64,000 bases of DNA from contig PMES01000026.1 of the NCBI GenBank assembly GCA_003154775.1, positions 1-64,000 of the forward strand, given 5' to 3'. This stretch comes from Acidobacteriota bacterium (GTDB taxonomy: Bacteria > Acidobacteriota > Terriglobia > Acidiferrales > UBA7541). Below the pieces are notes generated by a model, which searched no databases, was not told the origin of the DNA, and was given only the letters and a program-made list of their open reading frames with translations. The position numbers and the translations under genes were made by a program. Position 1 is the stretch's first letter. Each line of letters begins with the position of its first letter. Positions 53,312-61,882 of the stretch are shown in pieces.

Positions 53312-54181
53312 TCACGAATCACGGACCCAGTACGGAAAAGGCTGCCGGTTGGAAGATTTTGCGGAAAGGAGAAGCTCCGGAACGCGCGTCCTTCTGCGCT
53401 GCAGTTGCTCCAGCAGCCGCAGGACGGCGTCATAATCGTCCGCATACCACTCCGGCGGAATTTCCCCGGCCAATTCGGCAAGCACGCGTTCGCTGATGCG
53501 ATGTTCCAGGCGCTCGAGCCAGGGGCCAAAGGATGCCATGCCGGTTACGCCTTCATAGACGCGGTTGCGCGCATACAAGCCGCGCAGGGGCGCATCGGGA
53601 AAATTCCACTCCCCGGCGTTGAAACAGAAACCCTGGTCGATCATCAGCGTGCGATAAGCAAGCGGATTACTGCCGGCCGCGTGGGGAGATTCTCCCGGAA
53701 CATGAGCCGGCGTTGCTGCTGATGCCGGGCTCTTCTCCTCAAAAAACAGAGTCTGCCGTCCGTTGGTGTTGCAGGTCCATTTGTCGAAGACCAGCATGCC
53801 GGCAAAATCGTGAAGGTTGGCGACCTCGCGCAGCTTCTCATCGGGGAGAAAATCGTGCAGCACCAGCCGGCGGGGATCACCCGGATAGCGCGAGCCGAAT
53901 TGCAGCCCCGCGGAGCAGGGCGTATGGGAATGGGCCAACTCGATGCACAGTTCCTGGGTCAACTGGATCAGCTCCCGGCTGACCTCGACGACGGCTACGG
54001 GGGTGGTGGGGAGGCCGAGACGAGATGCCAAGCGAGTGCCGAGCAGCTCGTTTACCAGAATGCGGAGGTGCTGCGGGTTATTTTGGAATTTGACGACATA
54101 GTAGTTGCCGTCCGAGCACCTCATGAGGTGCGATTGCGCGCCTCCGCGCATCCTCCGTATGTGCTCGATGGCTCGCAACAT
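53312..54181 (-). CDS. HipA-like (HipA_2) Ser/Thr kinase-fold protein
   Basis: The 289-residue protein has a kinase-type N-lobe (YYVVKFQNNPQHLRILVNELLGTRLA with a Lys), the catalytic-loop-like FDKWTCNTNGRQTLFF (Asp, Asn and Arg, with N-G-R where HipA has DR) and a metal-site-like MIDQGFCFNAGEWNF. This is the shortened HipA_2 group, without the N-terminal HipA subdomain. Full HipA phosphorylates glutamyl-tRNA synthetase and causes persistence; the target here is unknown. No HipB-type gene is beside it; the neighbour is a DUF3037 gene. The ATG at 54181 has TAGGATA upstream. Confidence 0.82.
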   Translation of the reverse strand: MLRAIEHIRRMRGGAQSHLMRCSDGNYYVVKFQNNPQHLRILVNELLGTRLASRLGLPTTPVAVVEVSRELIQLTQELCIELAHSHTPCSAGLQFGSRYPGDPRRLVLHDFLPDEKLREVANLHDFAGMLVFDKWTCNTNGRQTLFFEEKSPASAATPAHVPGESPHAAGSNPLAYRTLMIDQGFCFNAGEWNFPDAPLRGLYARNRVYEGVTGMASFGPWLERLEHRISERVLAELAGEIPPEWYADDYDAVLRLLEQLQRRRTRVPELLLSAKSSNRQPFPYWVRDS

Positions 54182-54420
54182 ACGCGTTTATCCTAACGGC
54201 ACTTAGAGGTTCTATCAAGAGCGCGGGGGCAGCGGCGCCGGGTGATTCCCAATGCGGCGCAAGGAGCGCACCGATTCGGCGCGGGGGCGGCGGGGGCTTC
54301 TATTCCCGGCAGCAGCAAAGTCATGCCAATGTGGCGCCTGCCGTGGCAGTCCGGAACAATGAAGCCCCGTGATGGCGTCGCGGAACTTCCGGGAAATCCA
54401 GTTTTGGGCGCCAGGAACGA

Positions 54421-54738
54421 TTAGCGGCGGCGTTTCTTGCCGGCTTTTTTGGCGGCCTTCTTGGGCTTCGCTTTGGCCTTCTGGGCTTTTTTCGGAGCCT
54501 TCTTGGCCGCTTTCTTGGGCGCCTTCTTGGCAGGCTTTTTCGCCGCTTTCTTTGGCGCAGCCTTGGGTGCGGGCTTCGCCGGGGCTTCTTCCCCAGCTTC
54601 TCCCGCGGGTTCATCTTCTACCAAGAGGATCTCTTCCGGTTCTTCGATCACGCCCTCGGTATCGCCACCCAGCTCGTCGTCCTCTTCCAGCCGGGACAGC
54701 TCATCATCCTCTTCAAAATGATCCTTCTCAAAATCCAT
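54421..54738 (-). CDS. Histone-H1-like Lys/Ala/Pro-rich protein with acidic N-terminus
   Basis: The 105-residue protein has two charge blocks: an acidic N-terminus (MDFEKDHFEEDDELSRLEED, then many Glu) to about residue 50, then Ala-Lys-Pro repeats such as PKKAAKKPAKKAPKKAAKKA to the Arg-rich end. Similar C-terminal repeats occur in bacterial H1-like proteins that bind DNA or RNA. The acidic part may shield or regulate the basic part. GGGGAGG lies 7 bases before ATG 54738. No fold is expected in the tail. Confidence 0.75.
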   Translation of the reverse strand: MDFEKDHFEEDDELSRLEEDDELGGDTEGVIEEPEEILLVEDEPAGEAGEEAPAKPAPKAAPKKAAKKPAKKAPKKAAKKAPKKAQKAKAKPKKAAKKAGKKRRR

Positions 54739-54988
54739 GCTTTCCTCCCCTGGGGGCACTTGTTTTCCCGATGTTCTTGGCATGCTGCTCCAGCCGGAGA
54801 TGAGTCACTCCGTCCTTGCGATTTGTTATCCCACTCCAACGTGGATGTCAAGAGTTCTCGCGGGTAGGCGAGGCAGGCGTTTCTCGGAGGTCAAGGGCAG
54901 GCCGAAATGATGTGACCAGCGGCACAGGAAGAGGCGCGTTCGGAGGAGTGGAGGGAGGCGAGGGGGTGGACCATGAGCCGCCTGGGGA

Positions 54989-56749
54989 CTACTGCCGGGT
55001 CTTGCCGGAGGTGCGCGTGGAGGGTTTCTTGGATTTGGCGGAACTATGCACGGTGCGGGTTTCCGGGGCGCCGCCCACCGTATAGATGCGTAAGACCATG
55101 CCGCGGGAGACCTTGGCGGACTTGAGCCCGTTCCATTTGCGGATCTGCTCGGAGGTCACGCTGAACTGATCGGCGATGCCCGCAAGGGTGTCGCTCTTGC
55201 GGACGCGGTAGCGCACCAGGCGGCTCTTGGCCTCCTCGGGAGGGCGGGTAGCGGGGATGATGAGTTTCTCTCCCGGCGTCAAGGCTTCGGCGCGGTCCAG
55301 GGCGTTGGCGTCGGCGATGGCAGCCGGGGTGACGCGATATTTCTTGGCAATGGAGGTCAGCGTGTCGCCGGATTCGACGCGATGGCGCCGCCAACTGACC
55401 CACTTGTCCGGGGGAATGTCCGCGATCTCTGCCGAGAATTTTTCCGAGGTGCCCTTCGGCAGGTACAAGACAAAGCTGGGATCCTCCGGGGTGGCCATGC
55501 GGAGAAGCGAGGGATTCAGAGCGCGTAGCGTGGCCACGTCGACGTCAATGGTTTCCGCCACCAGGCGGATGTCGATGGCGCGGCCAGGCTTGACGACATC
55601 GGAATCCACCGGCCAATCGGGATCCACCGCGATGCCGTAATGCGCGGCGTCCTTGGCAATCAGGGTGAGAGCGAGAATGATGGGCACATAATTTTTGGTT
55701 TCGCGGGGGAGCACATTGCGCTTGTAGAGCTCCCAGAAATCGGCGTAGCCGGTGCGCTCCACGCCCTTCTGGACGTTGCCCGGGCCGCAGTTGTAGGCGG
55801 CGATGGCGAGATACCAGTCGCCAAACAGGCCGTAGAGGTCGCGGAGATGCTGGGCCGCGGCGCGCGTGGCCTTTTCGGGGTCCAGGCGCTCGTCCACCCA
55901 CCAGTTGCGCTTCAAGCCGTACTCGTTGCCGCGCCACTGCACGAATTGCCAGATGCCGCGGGCCCCGGCCCGCGAAAGAGCCAGGGGCTGGAAGGCGCTC
56001 TCTGCCTGGGCCAGGTAGATCAGATCCTGGGGCACACCTTCCTCGCTCAAGACACGGGAGATCATCTGCTGGTAGCGGCCGGAGCGGCGCAGACCATTTT
56101 CGACGATGGCGCGGCCGCGCGGGGTTTGGAAAAAGTTGAGGTAGGAGACCACGGTGTCGTTCACGGTGAGCGGCAAGTCGTGCGAGATGCTCTTGGCGGC
56201 GACTTCGGCGCGCTCCCGCAACTTGGGGTCGACGGGGAAGGTCATTTCGGCCACTTCGTCGATGGCCGCGGGAACGGCGGGAGCTTCGCTGAAACCATCA
56301 CCCGCGCGGAAGGCCTGCAATTCGTAGGTGTAGATCGTGTCCGTGACCTGATGGAACAGCTCGCTGAGGCGCGCATCACTGTTGGGGTCGTAGCCGCTTT
56401 CGAGCATCCAGTCGACGGCGTCGTCAAAATCGCGGCGCGCGGCTTCCAGGTGGCCGGCCTGGTAATTGGCTTCGCCGGAGCTGAATTTTTCCTTAACCTT
56501 TTCGATCAGGTAGTCGATACCGCCTGGCACGGGTGCCTGTAGAGTGATGAGAGGCTGCGATACCAAGTTTCTGAGTGGCAGAGCGCCGACTTCGGGGGCG
56601 GCGGAGGCCGGGGCCAGCGCCGGAGCCAGCGCCGGAACATGCGCCTGCACCGGTTTCTTGCTGGCATCTTCGCAACCTGCCAAAGCGAGCAGCCATGCGA
56701 AACACGCTACCGCGCCCAGCGAGGGCCTGATCATCGGCTTCAGAGGCAT
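54989..56749 (-). CDS. MltD-like lytic murein transglycosylase lipoprotein with LysM repeats
   Basis: The 586-residue protein has a lipobox LALAGC (Cys26) after a hydrophobic signal, an Ala/Pro-rich linker, a helical region and an SLT (goose-lysozyme-type) domain with the catalytic Glu in IYLAQAESAFQPLALSRAGARGIWQF and the YNCGPGNVQKG motif. Two C-terminal LysM domains (HRVESGDTLTSIAKKYRV and YRVRKSDTLAGIADQFSV) bind peptidoglycan. It cleaves murein glycan strands to anhydro products at the outer membrane. The ATG at 56749 is used; a second in-frame ATG lies 15 bases on. Confidence 0.93.
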   Translation of the reverse strand: MPLKPMIRPSLGAVACFAWLLALAGCEDASKKPVQAHVPALAPALAPASAAPEVGALPLRNLVSQPLITLQAPVPGGIDYLIEKVKEKFSSGEANYQAGHLEAARRDFDDAVDWMLESGYDPNSDARLSELFHQVTDTIYTYELQAFRAGDGFSEAPAVPAAIDEVAEMTFPVDPKLRERAEVAAKSISHDLPLTVNDTVVSYLNFFQTPRGRAIVENGLRRSGRYQQMISRVLSEEGVPQDLIYLAQAESAFQPLALSRAGARGIWQFVQWRGNEYGLKRNWWVDERLDPEKATRAAAQHLRDLYGLFGDWYLAIAAYNCGPGNVQKGVERTGYADFWELYKRNVLPRETKNYVPIILALTLIAKDAAHYGIAVDPDWPVDSDVVKPGRAIDIRLVAETIDVDVATLRALNPSLLRMATPEDPSFVLYLPKGTSEKFSAEIADIPPDKWVSWRRHRVESGDTLTSIAKKYRVTPAAIADANALDRAEALTPGEKLIIPATRPPEEAKSRLVRYRVRKSDTLAGIADQFSVTSEQIRKWNGLKSAKVSRGMVLRIYTVGGAPETRTVHSSAKSKKPSTRTSGKTRQ

Positions 56750-57133
56750 TGCCCTATGGTAAGTAGGGCTTTGCAGATTGGTCAATGCAATACCGCCCCA
56801 CACGGTAGCCCATGCAGCACCCACCCCAGGCCCGAAACGCCGGCCACGCCGGTTTTTGGCTGAGATGTAAGAGCGTGGACCCGCAGTCGACAGATACCCA
56901 TTGCAACGCTGAGAAACTCTGAAGATTCAGGAGGCAAACGCGTGGCGCGATCGCCGCCCACAGTTTGCTCATCGCCTCGTCCTCGCCGCGCGCATTCTAC
57001 CTTTTACTTGCCCCATCTCATTTGCCGCCCCAACTTCGGGTATCTTTGCCGCATCCAAGAAGGTGACGAAATTTCCGTGCCAGTTGCGGCGTATCATTCA
57101 TTGACGACCCATTGACCACACCCATTGACCCAA
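56750..57133. other. Divergent spacer between mltD-like gene and ABC operon
   Basis: No gene was found. Just before the ABC gene, ATTGAC occurs three times in 30 bp (57100-57129: ATTGACGACCC, ATTGACCACACCC, ATTGACCC), which could be overlapping -35-like or operator half-sites. There is no clear ribosome site before ATG 57134. Confidence 0.35.
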
Positions 57134-57850
57134 ATGCCCAACGCCGAAACTGCCATCCAGCTTGACCGCGTTTCCCGCCAGTACACCATGGGAGGAGCGA
57201 CCATCCAGGCCGTGAACGACGTCTCGCTTTCCATTGCTCGCAACGAATTCCTGGCGCTGCTGGGCTCTTCCGGATCGGGGAAATCGACGCTTCTGAATCT
57301 TATTGCGGGCCTGGACCGGCCGACGTCGGGCTCAATCACGGCGCAGGGGCAAAATCTGGCGGAACTCACGAGTATCGAACTGGCGCGCTACCGCTGTAAC
57401 ACCATCGGCATGATCTTTCAATCGTTCAACCTGCTGCCGCGCATGACGCTGGAAGAAAACATCGAACTGCCGTTGCGACTTGCGGAGGTTGCACGCGAAG
57501 AGCGGCCCGGGCGCGTGCACGAGGTGTTGGAGCGCGTGCGGCTGACGCACCGGCTGGGTCATCGTCCCACGGAACTGTCCGGGGGCGAGCAGCAGCGCGT
57601 GGCCATCGCACGGGCGCTGGTGAACCGGCCGAAGATTTTGCTGGCGGATGAGCCAACCGGCAATCTCGATTCCGCGACGGGGGAAGCGGTTCTGTCGCTG
57701 CTGCGCGACGTGCAACGGGAATTGGGGATGACGATCGTGATGGTGACGCACGAACGGCCGCTGGCTGAGCGCTACGCCGACCGTCTGGCGATCATGGGCG
57801 ATGGCAAACTTTTGTCGGCTTCGGAAATCACGAAAGAGGCCGCGCAATGA
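57134..57850 (+). CDS. ABC transporter ATP-binding protein (LolD/MacB type)
   Basis: The 238-residue protein has Walker A LGSSGSGKST, the Q-loop MIFQSFNLLPRMTLEENIELPL, signature LSGGEQQRVAIARAL, Walker B ILLADEPTGNLD and the H-loop VTHE, all as in LolD/MacB ATPases that drive mechanotransmission with FtsX-type permeases. The ATG at 57134 is preferred to a TTG 9 bases earlier. The stop overlaps the permease start (ATGA), so the pair is translationally coupled. Cargo is unknown; lipoprotein or efflux function is possible. Confidence 0.95.
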   Translation: MPNAETAIQLDRVSRQYTMGGATIQAVNDVSLSIARNEFLALLGSSGSGKSTLLNLIAGLDRPTSGSITAQGQNLAELTSIELARYRCNTIGMIFQSFNLLPRMTLEENIELPLRLAEVAREERPGRVHEVLERVRLTHRLGHRPTELSGGEQQRVAIARALVNRPKILLADEPTGNLDSATGEAVLSLLRDVQRELGMTIVMVTHERPLAERYADRLAIMGDGKLLSASEITKEAAQ

Positions 57851-59196
57851 AAACCCGCGACTTGGCGGACCTGGCATTCCGCAATCTTCGTGAAGCCATC
57901 TTACGAAACGCGCTGACGACGCTGGGAGTGGCGGTCGGAGTGGCTTCGCTGGTGGCGATGATGTCGCTGGGTGTGGGCTTGCAGGAGCTGGCTTCAAAGA
58001 GGCTTTCGCAGAGCGGGTTGTTTGACACGATTTTCGTCACGCCAAAGAACAATTTCCGCGGAATAGGGCGCCCGCAGCGCGAAGTCGAAGCGGACAAGCC
58101 GGCGCGGACCTTGGACGAAGATGCGCGCCAGGCGATTGAGAAGCTCCCGAACGTGATCGAGGTTTATTCGCAAGTGCGGTTTTTCACCGAGGTGCGGTTC
58201 AACAACAAACCTTTTGCCACGGTGGTGGCGGGGATGCCGGATTCTTCGCGCAATTCCGGTTCGTTCGATGGGATGCAGGGGAATTTTTTCTCTTCTCCAA
58301 CGGCGAACGAAGCGATCCTGCAGATTGAGTTCGCAAAGGATCTTTCGGAAAAGCCCGCGTCGCTGATCGGGCAGGATCTGGTGCTGCGATACGCGGAACG
58401 CCAGGCGCTGCCGGCGAACGACGATTCGTCCAGCCCGAGCGGCGGACCCTCGGGCGGTTTTTCCGTGGTGCCGAAAGAGCTGCGGCTCAAGATCGTAGGA
58501 ATTGTGGAAACGGAGCCGGCGGCCGGATATGGCGGCTACGGCAACGCGCGATTGCTGATGCCGCTTTCCACGGCGTCAACCTTGCGCGCGGCGCAGGTGA
58601 ACGATTTGCGCGACATCGTGCGCGACAACACCGCCAACAAGACGACTTACCCTTCGCTTTCGGTGCGCGCCAAATCGCCCTCGCAGGTGGAAACGCTGGA
58701 GGCATCGATTAAAGCGATGGGCTTTGCAGCCTTCTCGCTTCTGGATGCCTCGAAATCGCTGCGCACGTTTTTCTCCGTGTTCGATCTGCTGCTGGGGATT
58801 TTCGGGAGCCTGGCGCTGGCGGTGGCGACGCTGGGAATCGTGAACACGCTGGTGATGGCGATTCTGGAGCGGCGGCGCGAAATCGGCGTGCTGAAGGCGC
58901 TGGGAGCGGCGGATTCGGACGTGCAGCAACTGTTTTTTGTCGAAGCCGGGGTGATGGGTTTGTTCGGAGGTTTCCTTGGGGTGTTGTTTGGCTGGTTGCT
59001 GGGACGGGCGATCACGTTTGGAACTAATGTTTATTTGAAGCGGCAGAACCTGAATCCGATTGAACTTTCTTCCGTGCCGTGGTGGCTGGTGATTGCGGCC
59101 ATCGTGTTCGCCATTCTTGTCAGCCTGGCCGCGGGGCTCTATCCTGCTTCGCGTGCGGCCAAGCTCAATCCGGTTGACGCGCTGCGTTATGAGTAG
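57847..59196 (+). CDS. FtsX/MacB-type ABC permease
   Basis: The 449-residue protein has one N-terminal helix (about 22-45: LGVAVGVASLVAMMSLGVG), a large periplasmic MacB-PCD domain (50-300) and three C-terminal helices (about 318-345, 365-392, 410-435) with the FtsX signature region. It starts ATGA-overlapped with the ATPase gene. A regular MacB fuses the ATPase; here it is separate. No adaptor gene (MacA) follows, but the third gene encodes a secreted esterase, so an export or envelope-lipid role is likely but unproven. Confidence 0.92.
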   Translation: MKTRDLADLAFRNLREAILRNALTTLGVAVGVASLVAMMSLGVGLQELASKRLSQSGLFDTIFVTPKNNFRGIGRPQREVEADKPARTLDEDARQAIEKLPNVIEVYSQVRFFTEVRFNNKPFATVVAGMPDSSRNSGSFDGMQGNFFSSPTANEAILQIEFAKDLSEKPASLIGQDLVLRYAERQALPANDDSSSPSGGPSGGFSVVPKELRLKIVGIVETEPAAGYGGYGNARLLMPLSTASTLRAAQVNDLRDIVRDNTANKTTYPSLSVRAKSPSQVETLEASIKAMGFAAFSLLDASKSLRTFFSVFDLLLGIFGSLALAVATLGIVNTLVMAILERRREIGVLKALGAADSDVQQLFFVEAGVMGLFGGFLGVLFGWLLGRAITFGTNVYLKRQNLNPIELSSVPWWLVIAAIVFAILVSLAAGLYPASRAAKLNPVDALRYE

Positions 59197-60091
59197 CGAA
59201 GCTCTGGCGTTGGCGCGCTGGCCATTCTTCACTTATTTCCTCAGCCTCCTGTGTTTGGCTGTGCCGTTGCACGCGGCGACGGGCCGCGTCGAGTGCAATT
59301 CCCTTCCCAGCAAGTTCACGCATCGCGCGGTGCCCTACTGCATCATGCTGCCGCCAGCGTTTGACGCGGACAAGACGCGGCATTTTCCCATCCTTTATTT
59401 GTTGCACGGGCTTGGCGATAACGAACAGTTCTTCATGCACTCCGGGGAATGGAACCTGGTGGAAGACATGCGGGAGAAGGGCGAGCTGAAGGATTTTCTG
59501 ATCGCCACTCCGGATGGGGGCACGAGTTTCTACATCAACGCGAAAGATGGGAAGGAACGCTACGAAGACTTCCTGGTACAGGAGTTTTTCCCGTTCATCG
59601 AGAAGCGTTACCGTGTGTCGCCGGGCCGCACGAACCGCGCGATTTCGGGAATTTCGATGGGCGGCTACGGGGCGCTGCACCTGGCGTTCCGACATCCGCA
59701 ACTGTTCTCCGCCGTAAGCGCCCATAGCGCCGCGCTCATCGAGAAACTGCCGGTGTTTCTCGGCGGTGCGGCGCCGCAGAGCAGTCAGCCCAATCGCGCG
59801 AGGATCCTGGGGGGCGTGTTTGGCAGCCCGCCTGACCCGGTGTACTGGAATCAGGAGAGTCCGATTACTCTTGCGCGGACTGCCAATCTGGCGGGATTGA
59901 AGATTTACTTCGATTGCGGGGATCAAGATGATTATGGCTTCGACGCGGGAGCCACGGTTCTGGACAAAGTGCTGACGACGCGGCACATTGCCCACGAATT
60001 TCACTTGTACCCCGGCCGGCACGATGCGAGCTACTTCGCGGCACACCTGCCGGCCTCGCTGGAATTTCATGCGCGCCTGTTTCCGCGTTAA
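59189..60091 (+). CDS. Secreted esterase (EstD/FrmB-like alpha/beta hydrolase)
   Basis: The 300-residue protein has a signal peptide (hydrophobic 8-24, HAATG cleavage) and the esterase-D fold: ILYLLHGLGDNEQ, the nucleophile elbow GISMGGYG, Asp in CGDQDDYGF and His in YPGRHDASYF. It hydrolyses carboxyl esters; S-formylglutathione hydrolase and mycolyltransferase-like enzymes share the fold. The ATG lies in the last codons of the permease gene, so the three genes form one translationally coupled operon. Its stop overlaps the convergent methyltransferase gene by 4 bp. Confidence 0.9.
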   Translation: MSSEALALARWPFFTYFLSLLCLAVPLHAATGRVECNSLPSKFTHRAVPYCIMLPPAFDADKTRHFPILYLLHGLGDNEQFFMHSGEWNLVEDMREKGELKDFLIATPDGGTSFYINAKDGKERYEDFLVQEFFPFIEKRYRVSPGRTNRAISGISMGGYGALHLAFRHPQLFSAVSAHSAALIEKLPVFLGGAAPQSSQPNRARILGGVFGSPPDPVYWNQESPITLARTANLAGLKIYFDCGDQDDYGFDAGATVLDKVLTTRHIAHEFHLYPGRHDASYFAAHLPASLEFHARLFPR

Positions 60092-60834
60092 TTAGAGGCG
60101 GGCCCCGGCTTTTTGCCGGTGAGCACGCGCAGCGGCGGGAACGTACTCCACCAGAAGGTAGATCCGAGTTCGAGCACGATTCCTGAGTCGCGAAACACCT
60201 GCTCGTACCGGCGCGTTTTGATGAAATCGGACACCACCAGTTGGCCGCCGGGCTTCAGCACGCGGACGATTTCCCGGCAGGCCTGATCGCGTCCTTCTTT
60301 CGTGGGAATATTGTGCAGACAGAGGTTGGAAACGACGATATCGAAGCAGGCGTCCGGGAATTTGAGGGATGTGGCGTCGCCGTCGAGTACCTCCACTTTT
60401 TCTTGCACCCCTTCGATCTCGGCATTGCGAAGGGTGCGCTCGCGGGCATTCCCAGCCAAATCCACCTTGCTCCACGGGTCGATTCCGAAGGCGCGACCCG
60501 TCGTGAGGTGCTTCGCCGCGCCGATCATCAGCAACCCGGCGCCCGTGCCCACGTCCAGGACGCGCTCATCCCCTTGCCAGGTGATGCGATGCAACATGCG
60601 ATCGCGGTGCCACAGCTTGCCGTATCTCGCATAGAGGATCATCAAGAGGCCTTCCGCGATGCAGACCGCGCCAATGCCGAGGAACATGGAGTGGAAGACA
60701 AAAATGACATGGCCGAGGCGTAGCGAGGGGACGAAGGGGCTGGCCAGCAGCGCCAAAGCGCCGATCAGGAACAAGCTCCGAATCACACCTGGGGCGTCAA
60801 TGCCATAGTCCGGCTTTGCAGGGGTTGCACGCAT
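60088..60834 (-). CDS. Membrane-anchored SAM-dependent methyltransferase
   Basis: The 248-residue protein has two N-terminal hydrophobic helices (about 19-37 and 44-64) and a class I methyltransferase core with VLDVGTGAGLLMIGAAKHL, GIDPW, VLDGDATSLKFPDACFDIVVSNLCLHNI and the post-motif VLKPGGQLVVSDF. It methylates a small or lipid substrate, unknown. GGAGG lies 6 bases before ATG 60834, which rules out the longer frame through the R1 repeat. Its stop overlaps the convergent esterase stop. Confidence 0.9.
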   Translation of the reverse strand: MRATPAKPDYGIDAPGVIRSLFLIGALALLASPFVPSLRLGHVIFVFHSMFLGIGAVCIAEGLLMILYARYGKLWHRDRMLHRITWQGDERVLDVGTGAGLLMIGAAKHLTTGRAFGIDPWSKVDLAGNARERTLRNAEIEGVQEKVEVLDGDATSLKFPDACFDIVVSNLCLHNIPTKEGRDQACREIVRVLKPGGQLVVSDFIKTRRYEQVFRDSGIVLELGSTFWWSTFPPLRVLTGKKPGPASN

Positions 60835-60954
60835 CGTTCCTCCACCGCGCACCAGCCAAATCCTACACCATTTGTGGTGGCCAAGTTCACGGGAGGGGTG
60901 GGACAAGAGAGTGAGAGGGAAAGAAAGGAGCTCGAGACGCGGAGATCGTGTCGG

Positions 60955-61076
60955 GAAAGAAGGGGGGAGATGAATTACGGGTTGTGGGCAGGCTTTGCAG
61001 TTGCAGAAGCGGCGGCCTTTCGAAGCTCGCCTTGAGGAGCGGGGCAAGCGGCGAAAGTGAGCCGGCGCACTCCAGA
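60955..61076 (-). repeat. Dispersed element R1, copy 3 (reversed)
   Basis: Read on the minus strand it goes CTGGAGTGCGCCGGCTC...GGCCGCCGCTTCTGCAACTGC...ACAACCCGTAATTCATC, matching copies 1 and 2 in order and spacing with an internal insertion as in copy 2. The palindrome AGGGGCGCAGC-GAT-GCTGCGCCCCT follows at 61114-61138, as after rplT. These fill most of 60835-61164. Confidence 0.7.
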
Positions 61077-61113
61077 GTAAGCAGGGAACCAAGATGCAGT
61101 GATCTTGCGGACA

Positions 61114-61138
61114 AGGGGCGCAGCGATGCTGCGCCCCT
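61114..61138. repeat. Palindrome AGGGGCGCAGC-GAT-GCTGCGCCCCT
   Basis: Eleven-base arms with a 3-base centre, 26 bp from the rhaM stop. Same arms as at 23874-23895. May act as a transcript 3' structure. Confidence 0.7.
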
Positions 61139-61164
61139 ACCAGGAAGACCGAAGGACGGGGCGG

Positions 61165-61482
61165 CTAGTCTAGATAGAAGACTTCCTTCATCATGGCGAA
61201 GCGCTCGCCAGGCTGGAGTCCCGGCACCGGCTCGAAGAGGGCGGCCATTTCCTGCTGCCATTTCAGATTCGTCTCGTCCTTATCGAGGGCAGTCCAGGCA
61301 GCGTCAAAATCAGCGACCTGCATAACCAGAATCAAGTCCTGCTCTCTACGGAAAATCGAATAGTGAGAGATGCCCACTTCCTTGAGCTTGGCGAGCAAGG
61401 CGGGCCAGACGTGGCGATGGGCTTCTTCGTACTCCTGCTCCTTGTCGGCTTTAATCCTCAATCGAAAGGCAACGCGAGGCAT
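61165..61482 (-). CDS. rhaM: L-rhamnose mutarotase
   Basis: The 105-residue protein matches RhaM/YiiL over its length: RLRIKADKEQEYEEAHRHVWPALLAKLKEVGISHYSIF with the conserved Tyr and His in the first 25 residues, then a Trp-rich YxxD/DxxW region and the C-terminal EVFYLD. It interconverts alpha and beta anomers of L-rhamnose. GGGAG lies 6 bases before ATG 61482. No other rhamnose gene is adjacent in the window. It converges on no gene; an R1 copy and palindrome lie downstream. Confidence 0.9.
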   Translation of the reverse strand: MPRVAFRLRIKADKEQEYEEAHRHVWPALLAKLKEVGISHYSIFRREQDLILVMQVADFDAAWTALDKDETNLKWQQEMAALFEPVPGLQPGERFAMMKEVFYLD

Positions 61483-61882
61483 GTGGATCTCCCGATAAGA
61501 CCTATGTGGAAGCGCCGAGTCCCTGCTACATGGAGGCGCCGCGAAAAATTATAAGCCCCAAGGGCGGGTGAGGCAGAGAACTTTTGCGATTTGGGGTCCT
61601 GAGCCACTGGGGAATCAGGAGCTTAAGTCCAAGTCTTCCAGTGGTCGGGCGACATGGCAGGGATACGCCGCCAGAGAGAACGGAGTGATTTTTGGCGGGT
61701 TGCGCGTTTACATGGCATTCATCTGATTGTTACTGGGCCGTTACCAAGCACTGCGGCTCCCCTGCCACAATGAAGAGGATCCTAGAGTTTACATAGGGGT
61801 CCCTATTCACACCGATGCCTACCGTTACCCGACGCACTACGGTAAACTACCGCCGATGCGATCCAAGGCGCGCGAGCTGTAT
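61483..61882 (+). other. Spacer before the PhoB/PhoR genes
   Basis: No gene is supported. Short imperfect repeats (ATAGGG-gt-CCCTAT at 61793-61806) and TTTACATAG/GTTAC-like strings lie near the phoB start. A Pho-box-like site could not be confirmed by eye. An ATG 27 bases upstream of the chosen phoB start is in frame but lacks conservation. Confidence 0.35.
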
